Assembly (NCBI GenBank): GCA_023395755.1
Contig: JAEWYG010000143.1
Location: forward strand, 1-7,708
Origin: Actinomycetes bacterium
GTDB taxonomy: Bacteria; Actinomycetota; Coriobacteriia; Coriobacteriales; Eggerthellaceae
Direction of reading: 5' to 3'
Length of the DNA stretch: 7,708 nt
In this document: piece by piece, positions 1 through 6,324 of the stretch
Position numbering within the stretch: the first letter of the stretch is position 1
How the letters are laid out: each line of letters begins with the position of its first letter
Made by a program: the position numbers and the translations under genes
The notes under the pieces: model-generated
Databases searched by the model: none
What the model was told of the DNA's origin: nothing
What the model saw: only the letters and a program-made list of their open reading frames with translations

Positions 1-110
1 ATGGCACAAAGCCCTAGTGCAATGCGCAGCGTATTCGAAAGTAAAAAGCAATCGTCACGATCCCGTTGAATCTGCGTGGCACCCTCGACGGAATTCCTCA
101 AAACTACGGA
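1..110. other. Left-edge segment with no assignable gene
   Basis: This stretch lies beyond the leu operon terminator. On the plus strand a short frame closes with TGA at 67-69, and a second frame stays open from the edge to a TAG at 179-181, but the latter runs straight through the terminator hairpin and has no recognisable protein features. On the minus strand one frame is open to the edge but lacks a convincing start with a ribosome binding site. It could hold the tail of a converging gene or the upstream region of a minus-strand gene to the left. The sequence inside the window does not decide. Confidence 0.3.
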
Positions 111-153
111 CGAAACAAACGGGTTGCAGCGAGGAGTGCTCACTACAACCCGT
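111..153 (-). terminator. Rho-independent terminator of the leuCDB operon
   Basis: Read on the minus strand, a 15-bp stem (arms at 139-153 and 119-133) contains two G-U wobbles and closes a 5-nt loop. It is followed at once by TTTGTTTCG, a short U-rich run. It sits about 85 nt past the leuB stop codon. The intervening 84 nt (154-237) hold no open gene that I can support, so the leu mRNA has an untranslated 3' tail. On the plus strand no T-run follows the stem, so the terminator works mainly for the minus strand. Confidence 0.85.
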
Positions 154-237
154 ATATCTGTACAATAGGGGAATCAACTAGCCCCAAAGTCGGCACACGT
201 ACCAACCGCCCAATCTTCCTCTACGGACAACCTCTCT

Positions 238-1344
238 TTACAGATGAGAAACCACCAAGTCCCCCATTTGCACGGTTCCAACCAGCTTTTCGACAGGAGT
301 ATCAACCTGCTTGATATCACCCGTACGCCAACCCTCGTCGAGCACAGCTTCCACTGCATGCGCAACATTATCGGCCGCTTCGTCCATTCCGAAGCTGTAC
401 CGCAGCATCATTTCAACCGATAAGATTTGTGCAAGCGGGTTAGCAATACCCTTCCCTGCGATATCAGGCGCGCTTCCATGGCTGGGCTCGTAGAGCGCCA
501 CCCCATCGCCAAGCGATGCGCTTGCCAGCATTCCCAACGATCCGGTAAGCATAGACGCTTCGTCGGACAGGATATCGCCGAACATATTTTCGGTAACCAC
601 TACATCGAATTGATTCGGATTGTTAATCAGCTGCATGGCCGCATTGTCTACTAACATATCGACTAGCTCCACATGCGGGTAATCAAGCGCCACGCGATGG
701 GCAACCTCTCGCCACAGACGACTCGACTCCAATACGTTAGCCTTGTCGATAGAATGAACGCGACATCCCCGCTTACCTGCGGTATCAAACGCATGACGCA
801 CAATGCGCTCGATCTCGTACTCGCAATACTCAAGCGTGTCGTACGCGCGCTGGCCCCTCAAGCCACCCGCGCCACAGTCTTCCTCATCGTAGAAGCGCTC
901 GCGCTTACCAAAGTAGAGTCCGCCGGTAAGCTCACGTACGATCAGTAGATCAACTCCATCAATTACCTCAGGCTTCAGTGCAGAGGCATCGGACAAGGCT
1001 TTAAAGATGCGCACAGGGCGCAGATTTGCATAAAGCCCCAAAGCTTTGCGAATGCCAAGAAGTCCCTGCTCAGGACGCGGCTTCATCGGATCAGTCGTAT
1101 CCCACTTGGGGCCCCCCACCGCTGCAAGCAATACTGCGTCTGAGGTTCGAGCAACCTCTAGAGTGTCGTCCGGCAGTGCAGTACCCGTCTCATCAATAGC
1201 ACATCCACCCAAGAGCGCCTCTGAATAGGTGAATGTCGTACCATATCGAACTCCCACGGCATCAAGCACCTTGCGACCTTCAGCGATAATTTCAGGACCA
1301 ATACCATCGCCCGGCAAAAGGCAGATGCGGTAGTTCTTTCTCAT
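238..1344 (-). CDS. leuB: 3-isopropylmalate dehydrogenase
   Basis: LeuB is the cytosolic NAD-dependent enzyme that oxidises and decarboxylates 3-isopropylmalate on the way to 2-ketoisocaproate in leucine synthesis. The 368-residue length is normal for the bacterial family. The N-terminal LPGDGIGPEI motif is at residues 10-19. The substrate loop RPEQGLLGIRKALGLYANLRP (90-110) carries arginines 99 and 109, then R137 and Y144. K201, D233, D257 and D261 match the catalytic and metal-binding set with the spacing of the Thermus enzyme. The NAD-binding HGSAPDIAGKGIANP is at 289-303. The ATG is preceded by GGTGAG at a spacing of 7. Unlike leuC and leuD, it is separated from its upstream neighbour by 146 nt. 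That gap has a TATAGT box next to an AGTTCGTGAACT near-palindrome, so a secondary promoter is possible but weakly supported. The identification is firm. Confidence 0.97.
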   Translation of the reverse strand: MRKNYRICLLPGDGIGPEIIAEGRKVLDAVGVRYGTTFTYSEALLGGCAIDETGTALPDDTLEVARTSDAVLLAAVGGPKWDTTDPMKPRPEQGLLGIRKALGLYANLRPVRIFKALSDASALKPEVIDGVDLLIVRELTGGLYFGKRERFYDEEDCGAGGLRGQRAYDTLEYCEYEIERIVRHAFDTAGKRGCRVHSIDKANVLESSRLWREVAHRVALDYPHVELVDMLVDNAAMQLINNPNQFDVVVTENMFGDILSDEASMLTGSLGMLASASLGDGVALYEPSHGSAPDIAGKGIANPLAQILSVEMMLRYSFGMDEAADNVAHAVEAVLDEGWRTGDIKQVDTPVEKLVGTVQMGDLVVSHL

Positions 1345-1490
1345 ATAAGCTCACCATCTTTCACGTTGCGCACGCCATCCGATCACAACCCACCTTTTCA
1401 ACGCAAGCTCGCCTGAACTACGAGCAGAGTTCACGAACTATACTTACGTTGAAGTTTCGGCCACCAACAGCATCTATCCAAACAGATCGC

Positions 1491-1985
1491 TTACGCATCC
1501 AAACGAGTTTTCGTACGATTGATAAGTCCTCCAGCTTCGATGATTTCGCGAATAAACGGAGGGAATGGTTGGGCATGAAACACGGCACCTGTTGTCTCAT
1601 CGGTAACGACACCAGCATCCGCATCAACACTGACTACATCGCCGGCAGAGATAGCGTCTACAGCCTCCGGACATTCCATAATTGCCAATCCCGTGTTGAT
1701 GGCATTACGGTAGAAAATGCGCGCAAAACTCTTCGCAATAACTACGTTTACGCCAGCAGCCTTTATGGCAATAGGCGCATGCTCTCGCGACGAGCCACAG
1801 CCAAAATTCTCATCTGCTACAATAATATCGCCCGGACACACACGCTCAACAAACGTCGCATCCAAGTCTTCCATGCAGTGCTTAGCCAACTCAGTCGGAT
1901 CGGACGTGTTCAGATAGCGAGCGGGGATGATAACATCGGTGTCGACGTCGCGTCCATAACGATGCACGATTCCTTTAAATTGCAT
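1491..1985 (-). CDS. leuD: 3-isopropylmalate dehydratase small subunit
   Basis: LeuD is the swivel-domain subunit that pairs with LeuC to isomerise 2-isopropylmalate to 3-isopropylmalate in the cytosol. At 164 residues it belongs to the short archaeal/clostridial-type class rather than the roughly 200-residue enterobacterial type. It shows GRDVDTDVIIPARYLNT at residues 11-27, the conserved GCGSSREHA loop at 62-70, and FYRNAINTG at 91-99. The substrate-specificity loop reads YLNT (24-27). A longer in-frame extension upstream exists but would overlap the end of leuC. The chosen ATG has GGGGAGG four bases in front and begins 13 nt after the leuC stop, so the two subunits are almost certainly co-translated from one mRNA. 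A homoaconitase role is unlikely because a typical bacterial leuB follows directly. Confidence 0.95.
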   Translation of the reverse strand: MQFKGIVHRYGRDVDTDVIIPARYLNTSDPTELAKHCMEDLDATFVERVCPGDIIVADENFGCGSSREHAPIAIKAAGVNVVIAKSFARIFYRNAINTGLAIMECPEAVDAISAGDVVSVDADAGVVTDETTGAVFHAQPFPPFIREIIEAGGLINRTKTRLDA

Positions 1986-1998
1986 AGTTCCTCCCCTC

Positions 1999-3291
1999 CT
2001 ATTCCGCTGCCTGCGTGCAGGCAGCGTCCAAATCTTCCGGCAAACCGATGTGACCCAACACAGCACTTGCCGCAGCCACAGCCGGAGACGACAGATATAC
2101 TTCACTGGTAGGGTCGCCCATGCGACCTACAAAGTTGCGATTCGTGGTTGCAATGGCGCGCTCACCAGCAGCAAGAATACCCATATAGCCACCCAAGCAT
2201 GGACCACACGTCGGAGTAGAAACAGCGCAGTTCGCGTCGAGAAATACACCCATCAGACCTTCTTCTATGCACTGACGATATACCGCCTGTGTAGCTGGGA
2301 TAACAATGCAGCGCACATTTGGATGCACCGCATGTCCACGCAACACCTCAGCAGCCTGGCGCATATCAACGATACGGCCATTTGTACACGAACCAATTAC
2401 GACTTGATCGATAGCTATGTCGCGCGCCTCAGAAGCCGGACGCGTATTCGAAGGTAAATGTGGGAACGATACCGTGGGTACGATAGCAGAAGCATCAATC
2501 TCGAACACCTGCGCATACACAGCATCTTCATCGGAATGGTATTCCACATAAGGACGCTCCACACGTCCATCCATGTAGTCCCGAGTGACGTCGTCTACTT
2601 CGATAAGACCAGCTTTACCGCCCGCCTCAATAGCCATGTTGGAAATAGAAAAACGTTCGTCCATACTCATGCTGCGAATTGCACTACCCGTAAACTCCAT
2701 TGCTTGGTAAAGCGCACCATCAACGCCTATCATGCCGATAATGTGCAAGATAACATCTTTACCCGTAACGCCAGGAGCCAACTCGCCCTCAATACGAAAC
2801 AGCAGCGACTCAGGTACCTTAAACCAAGCTTTGCCGGTAGCATACCCAACGCCTGCATCGGTGGAACCCACACCCGTAGCAAACGCGCCTAGAGCGCCAT
2901 AGGTGCACGTGTGGCTATCGGCTCCGATAATAAGATCGCCCGCACCCACAACACCCTGCTCTGGCAGCAATGCATGCTCCACACCCATACAACCTACCTC
3001 GTAATAATGGGTGATACCCTGATCGTGTGCGAAATCACGCACAATTTTTGCCTGCTCGGCACTCTTAATATCTTTGTTTGGTACGTAGTGGTCGGGCACC
3101 AAGGCAATCTTCATCGGATCAAATACTCGCCCGACTCCAATTTTTTGAAACTCGCGGATGGCAATAGGAGACGTGACGTCGTTGGAAAGCACAAGGTCAA
3201 GATCGCATTCGATCAATTGGCCCGGCTCAACTTCGTCAAGTCCCGCATGGGCGGCGAGAATTTTCTCGGCCATAGTCATAGGACGTGGCAT
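1999..3291 (-). CDS. leuC: 3-isopropylmalate dehydratase large subunit
   Basis: LeuC is the aconitase-family catalytic subunit that carries a [4Fe-4S] cluster and works with LeuD on isopropylmalate. The 430-residue length fits the short LeuC/homoaconitase-type class rather than the roughly 465-residue enterobacterial form. The three cluster cysteines are visible: C302 in GSCTNGR, and C362 and C365 in TCGPCLGG. Other conserved stretches are DSHTCTYGALG (125-135), ATGKAWFKVPE (151-161) and NRNFVGRMG (384-392). The ATG at 3291 is preceded by AAGGAG at a spacing of five, which favours it over the internal methionines at residues 5 and 7. It is the first gene of the leuC-leuD-leuB cluster; leuA is not in the window. 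No leader peptide or T-box is visible in the short 5' untranslated region. Confidence 0.96.
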   Translation of the reverse strand: MPRPMTMAEKILAAHAGLDEVEPGQLIECDLDLVLSNDVTSPIAIREFQKIGVGRVFDPMKIALVPDHYVPNKDIKSAEQAKIVRDFAHDQGITHYYEVGCMGVEHALLPEQGVVGAGDLIIGADSHTCTYGALGAFATGVGSTDAGVGYATGKAWFKVPESLLFRIEGELAPGVTGKDVILHIIGMIGVDGALYQAMEFTGSAIRSMSMDERFSISNMAIEAGGKAGLIEVDDVTRDYMDGRVERPYVEYHSDEDAVYAQVFEIDASAIVPTVSFPHLPSNTRPASEARDIAIDQVVIGSCTNGRIVDMRQAAEVLRGHAVHPNVRCIVIPATQAVYRQCIEEGLMGVFLDANCAVSTPTCGPCLGGYMGILAAGERAIATTNRNFVGRMGDPTSEVYLSSPAVAAASAVLGHIGLPEDLDAACTQAAE

Positions 3292-3331
3292 GCTGGCTCC
3301 TTATGGTGGGGGCTCGTTTGAATTGTCGCTC

Positions 3332-3360
3332 ATTGTATCATCGGGTTACCCTATAAACGA
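3332..3360 (-). promoter_or_regulatory. Probable leuC promoter, extended -10 type
   Basis: On the minus strand the string TGATACAAT (3340 to 3332) forms an extended -10 element, TGN plus TACAAT. No good -35 is present, as is usual for extended -10 promoters. The predicted start near 3325 leaves a leader of about 34 nt before leuC. A GGGTTACCC inverted repeat (3343-3351) sits just upstream of the -10, where a repressor or activator could bind. This is inferred from sequence alone. Confidence 0.5.
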
Positions 3361-3382
3361 GAAGAGCCCCGAAGGGCCCTTC
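3361..3382 (-). terminator. UUCG-loop hairpin after the proline-rich membrane protein gene
   Basis: Read on the minus strand, a 9-bp stem (arms 3374-3382 and 3361-3369, one G-U pair) closes a TTCG tetraloop, a very stable loop class. The downstream bases TCGTTTATAG form only a weak U-tract. The hairpin lies 34 nt past the stop codon of the upstream gene and just before the leuC promoter, which fits a terminator that separates the two units. Confidence 0.7.
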
Positions 3383-3416
3383 AAAGTAAACCATTTTACA
3401 GATTTCAGGAAACGAC

Positions 3417-3866
3417 TTAGAAAGATCCGTAGTGACCGTAGCCGTATGAACCCGCAGCACCAGCAATCATTGCGGTAATCATACCGCCAATCATAAGGCT
3501 TATCAGAATTCCAAGCACAATCCAAACAACAAAGCCGATAATCGACCACTTTAACGTCTCGCTCTTAACCTCAGGCATCTTGTCTACACTAGTCAACCAG
3601 GCAATTACGATTCCACCGATGCCAAGAAGCGCACCCACAACAAACCAACCAAACTTCATACCACCCGTTAGGCGCATAAGAGGAGCCGGTGGGTATACAG
3701 GCTGCGGTTGAGGTTGGGGTGTAGCATAAGACTGATGCGGCGGCATTTGCGGAGATACCGGAACCTGCGGCTGAGTCGGAGGAACAGACTGTTCCGGAGC
3801 CGTCGGGGCAGGAGTCGGAGTCGGGGTTGGAGTTCCTTGTTCGTTGGTATTCGTATCTTCAGCCAT
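3417..3866 (-). CDS. Proline-rich two-helix membrane protein of unknown function
   Basis: I do not recognise a named family. The 149-residue product has three parts. Residues 1-65 are acidic, then rich in Pro, Thr and Gln, with an alternating TPTPTPTP run and later PQPQPQP. Residues 71-93 form a first hydrophobic helix (FGWFVVGALLGIGG core). Residues 107-140 form a long second hydrophobic stretch, followed by the Gly/Tyr-rich tail SYGYGHYGSF. With no signal peptide ahead of the proline-rich part, that part probably stays in the cytoplasm with both ends on the same side. The in-frame extension upstream to 3938 was dropped because ATG 3866 has AGGTG at a good distance and a TATAAT box lies only about 35 nt before it. 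Similar layouts occur in small DUF4190-like or Tim44-unrelated bacterial membrane proteins, but I claim no membership. It is flanked by its own promoter and terminator, so it is probably monocistronic. Confidence 0.8.
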   Translation of the reverse strand: MAEDTNTNEQGTPTPTPTPAPTAPEQSVPPTQPQVPVSPQMPPHQSYATPQPQPQPVYPPAPLMRLTGGMKFGWFVVGALLGIGGIVIAWLTSVDKMPEVKSETLKWSIIGFVVWIVLGILISLMIGGMITAMIAGAAGSYGYGHYGSF

Positions 3867-3902
3867 AACACACCTGCTTTCATTGAGGAATAGATTAAGC
3901 AA

Positions 3903-3908
3903 ATTATA
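3903..3908 (-). promoter_or_regulatory. TATAAT -10 box for the proline-rich membrane protein gene
   Basis: A perfect consensus TATAAT lies on the minus strand at 3908-3903, giving a predicted start near 3896 and a leader of about 30 nt before ATG 3866. The sequence 17 bases upstream (ATAGGC) is a poor -35. The box lies inside the longest version of the reading frame, which supports the shorter start. Confidence 0.5.
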
Positions 3909-3997
3909 AGAGCAGCCGGCATAGCGCCTATTCAGCACAGAATACCGTCATCGAATTGATACGAATACTTAAGAATGCGGGCACCCAAGCTTTAACG

Positions 3998-4903
3998 TTA
4001 AGACAACGCCGAGCATAAGGCATCCAGCAAGGCAATGGCAAAATGTTGAGCAGAACGACCTTCTCCAGCATCCTCCCACATGACGCCCGGTAATTCTAGT
4101 GCAATACGAGAAGGCGAAGCCGCATCGGCTACGCCAATAGCCGTCTCTAAGCGTAAAGATAAGGTCTCCTCATCTTCAAAACTAACCCTGGGCACCGTTT
4201 CAGCAGTATCCTCTTCAGGCAACACAATATGCACAAGTAGCATGTTTTGATCGGGAGCAACCAGCAGAGAATCCGCACTCATGATCTTAGATGCAGGATT
4301 CGTAGCTAAAGCTAAGTTCGACATACGCGATGCTACACTACGCGTAAAAGGTTCGGTTCCGAACAGGCAAAGCGCGTTACTCTCCAACACATCAGCTGCA
4401 CGAGCAAAACCAAGGTGTACAGCCTCGTGTGCAGCCTCTTTGCCCTCCCAAGAATGATGGAGATTACGAATGGCCGCATAAGTATATGCACCAGCAATAC
4501 CATCGGCCGGCAGTCCCATATTTAGCTGAAACTTACGCAAAGCCAGTTCTGAGTAGGCCCCAAAAATACCATCATCCGCGCCGCACGCAAACCCAAGTGC
4601 ACCTAAAGCATGCTGCAGCTCAACAACATCGTGTCCATGAAAATGCGGCATTCGCAGATACAGCGTACGATCGCCAAGGCAGAAAGAAGCATCCACCAGA
4701 GCCTTCCATACGCTCTCTGTCACGTCCTCGTTCACGGGCAACCCCACCTGCGCGCAAAAAGCACGTACAGCAGCAGCCGTCTTGTCGTTAAAGACGCCGT
4801 CAACATCTGCTTGGGCTAGCAAGCCGATTACTGCCAAGCGCTGCTGTACGTCCTCGACGGCCGCGCCGGTATTATGTCGCGTAATGGTTTCCATGCGGGT
4901 CAT
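3998..4903 (-). CDS. CwlM-like protein: two peptidoglycan-binding domains and a degenerate amidase-like C-terminus
   Basis: The 301-residue protein has no signal peptide or membrane helix. Two PG_binding_1-type repeats are clear: residues 12-72 (DVDGVFNDKTAAAVRAF core) and 88-148 (DDGIFGAYSELALRKFQ core, ending LPADGIAGAYTYAAIRNL). The linker ALVDASFCLGDRTLY (68-82) and the order of the domains resemble actinobacterial CwlM as I recall it. CwlM is a cytoplasmic protein that in mycobacteria is a PknB substrate and activates MurA. CwlM continues with an Amidase_3 domain. Here residues 157-301 lack the HPGHGG zinc motif and are much shorter, yet the end (RIALELPGVMWED, then IALLDALCSAL, 266-300) still resembles the last strand and helix of that fold. 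Catalysis is therefore unlikely. The ATG has GAGGT four bases upstream. An internal methionine (residue 4) is possible. The peptidoglycan-binding domains are certain; the CwlM relationship is an inference. Confidence 0.85.
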   Translation of the reverse strand: MTRMETITRHNTGAAVEDVQQRLAVIGLLAQADVDGVFNDKTAAAVRAFCAQVGLPVNEDVTESVWKALVDASFCLGDRTLYLRMPHFHGHDVVELQHALGALGFACGADDGIFGAYSELALRKFQLNMGLPADGIAGAYTYAAIRNLHHSWEGKEAAHEAVHLGFARAADVLESNALCLFGTEPFTRSVASRMSNLALATNPASKIMSADSLLVAPDQNMLLVHIVLPEEDTAETVPRVSFEDEETLSLRLETAIGVADAASPSRIALELPGVMWEDAGEGRSAQHFAIALLDALCSALS

Positions 4904-4931
4904 ACTACCTCAATCAGTTTTACGGTGAATC

Positions 4932-4947
4932 AACCTCGCGCGAGGTT
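4932..4947. repeat. 16-bp perfect palindrome upstream of the CwlM-like gene
   Basis: AACCTCGCGCGAGGTT reads identically on both strands and ends about 29 nt before the CwlM-like start codon. GGTG (4924-4927) and CACC (4949-4952) add a further outer pairing around it with unpaired bases between. No T-run follows on either strand. It could be an operator or a 5' leader hairpin close to the ribosome binding site. Confidence 0.6.
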
Positions 4948-4996
4948 CCACCAAAGGAACAGAGGGAGAAAAAGGATACACACCACCAAATCTTCA

Positions 4997-5037
4997 ATAC
5001 ACAGGCGGACGAGACCTGGTCTCGTCCGCCTGTGTAT
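4997..5037 (-). terminator. 41-bp perfect inverted repeat, probable terminator of the isoprenyl synthase gene
   Basis: Two 20-base arms (4997-5016 and 5018-5037) are perfect reverse complements around a single central base, so RNA would form a 19-bp stem with a 3-nt loop. It begins 32 nt after the isoprenyl synthase stop codon. Neither strand has a proper T-tract after it: the minus strand continues TGAAGATTTGG. U-poor hairpin terminators are often proposed in actinobacteria. A mobile palindromic repeat or protein site is the alternative reading. Confidence 0.6.
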
Positions 5038-5069
5038 CAACTATACGAATACAGATTCGTGACCTACCA

Positions 5070-6119
5070 TCACTTCAAACGGTTCACAAACCAATCAGCC
5101 ATAGAAATAAGAAGATCACGCGAAACCGAGGGTTGAACCATGTCAATAAGTCGATTCTTTGCAATGCTTGTTAAATTCTCGGCATAATTGTGCGCATATT
5201 CAATACTGCCAGATGCCTCCATAATGTCGACAGCCTCTGCTAATACGGCAGGATCTTTCTCTTTTGTCGACAGTATTTCAACGAGTCGCTCGCGAGCCTC
5301 CGATTGCTGCAGAGCATGCACCACCATCAACGTACGCTTACCCTCAGTGATATCATTGCGGAAGTCTTTTTGCGTACTTTCTTCGCTACCCACTAGGTTC
5401 AGCAGATCGTCCTGAATTTGAAACGCCAAACCAGTGTCAAGGCCATAGTTACGTAACGCCTCAACTTCGGTCTCAGAACCGCCACCGATAATGGCACCAA
5501 TAGCTAGCGGAACAGCTCCAGAATAATGCGCTGTTTTATGAGTAGCCATAACAAGGTAGTCCTCGGGCAAAATGTCATAACGACCATCCCGAGCCCAACC
5601 GATATCTAACGCCTGACCCTCAATGGTACGACGTGTCATGTCGATAAGTTCGTTTACCACACGTACCTTCGTATGGTCATCCAGCGCAGGATCATTAATC
5701 ACGGTACCATTCACTAACGACAAGGCTAGATCACCCATGTTAATAGCCAAGCCCATACCTTGTGTGAGGTGCAAGCACGGCTCGCCGCGGCGCAGCTCGG
5801 CCTCGTCGGCAATGTCATCATGAATAAGCGCCGCAGAGTGGAAATGCTCGATAGCGGCGGCAGCGCTGGTTGCCAGTGTCATGTCGCCGCCAACGGCGCG
5901 GCATGCCGCAAAGCAGATAAGCGGACGATGCCGCTTGCCGCCATTTTGACTATAGGCAATCAGAGGATTGTACAGGTAACGGTCCATATCGGGATGCGTT
6001 CCCGTGGGGATATATGAATTCACCAAATCGCCTACACGATCGGCATAGCAGGTAAGATATTCTTCGAAGGATTGAGGCGGCTCTTCGACAGCCGCAATAA
6101 TCTCGTTGATGTTGTCCAT
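5070..6119 (-). CDS. Trans-isoprenyl diphosphate synthase (polyprenyl synthetase family)
   Basis: This cytosolic enzyme condenses isopentenyl diphosphate with allylic diphosphates. The 349-residue product shows GGKRHRP at 60-66, the first aspartate-rich motif DDIAD at 101-105 followed by RRGEP, the lysine-threonine pair at 195-196, and a second motif QIQDDLLN at 235-241 with GKR at 260-262. The first motif has no two-residue insertion, so it is not of the usual bacterial farnesyl type. The residues four and five places before it are both alanine, which leaves the elongation pocket open and suggests a product of C20 or longer, for example a menaquinone side chain or lipid carrier precursor. 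The second motif ends in Asn instead of Asp, as in several eukaryotic-type GGPP synthases. The frame is open to an ATG at 6188, but the added 23 residues do not look family-like and a possible promoter (TTGATG, 18 bases, TAGTAT) lies within them, so ATG 6119 is preferred. Its ribosome site is weak. Product length cannot be fixed from sequence. Confidence 0.93.
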   Translation of the reverse strand: MDNINEIIAAVEEPPQSFEEYLTCYADRVGDLVNSYIPTGTHPDMDRYLYNPLIAYSQNGGKRHRPLICFAACRAVGGDMTLATSAAAAIEHFHSAALIHDDIADEAELRRGEPCLHLTQGMGLAINMGDLALSLVNGTVINDPALDDHTKVRVVNELIDMTRRTIEGQALDIGWARDGRYDILPEDYLVMATHKTAHYSGAVPLAIGAIIGGGSETEVEALRNYGLDTGLAFQIQDDLLNLVGSEESTQKDFRNDITEGKRTLMVVHALQQSEARERLVEILSTKEKDPAVLAEAVDIMEASGSIEYAHNYAENLTSIAKNRLIDMVQPSVSRDLLISMADWFVNRLK

Positions 6120-6154
6120 AACGCTTTCTTCGATAGGTGATGTACAGGTCCGAC

Positions 6155-6184
6155 ATACTATTCGAGTGATGCCGGATACATCAA
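6155..6184 (-). promoter_or_regulatory. Possible promoter of the isoprenyl synthase gene
   Basis: On the minus strand TTGATG (6184-6179) and TAGTAT (6160-6155) are separated by 18 bases, each matching four of six consensus positions. The predicted start near 6148 would give a leader of about 29 nt to ATG 6119. The 205-nt gap to the DUF1048 gene upstream contains no clear terminator, so read-through from the PadR operon is not excluded. Confidence 0.35.
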
Positions 6185-6324
6185 GCATGGTATCACAACC
6201 GCACCAGCCGCCCTAAACCCACAAGGCGACCGGCGCTATCATCTACGTGAAAACTGCATGCAATTGCTAGGCTATACGTACTGGCGCATATTTCTTCACT
6301 GTCTCACGGAACAGGCGTGCGTCT

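Noticed and set aside
1..181. Plus-strand frame open from the left edge to 181
   Set aside because: It runs through the leu terminator hairpin and shows no protein-like features, so a converging gene tail is not supported, though the edge prevents exclusion.
1449..2111. Plus-strand open frame of 220 codons opposite leuD
   Set aside because: It is fully antisense to leuD and the end of leuC, has no family-like motifs and no ribosome binding site, and is explained by the codon pattern of the real genes.
2050..2892. Two long plus-strand frames opposite leuC
   Set aside because: They mirror a well-conserved gene, have low-complexity His/Thr/Arg composition and show no recognisable domain.
3867..3938. 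N-terminal extension of the proline-rich membrane protein
   Set aside because: It spans a perfect TATAAT box, and the downstream ATG has a better ribosome binding site.
3990..4003. TTAACGTTAA palindrome at the end of the CwlM-like gene
   Set aside because: It is short, overlaps the stop codon and is within what chance allows.
6120..6188. N-terminal extension of the isoprenyl synthase containing a CxxC pair
   Set aside because: The two cysteines look like a possible metal site, but the stretch is not family-like, has a poor ribosome site and overlaps a better promoter candidate.
6298..6315. Weak CTGT/ACAG hairpin after the second DUF1048 gene
   Set aside because: The stem has only four firm pairs and no T-run, so it was not called a terminator.
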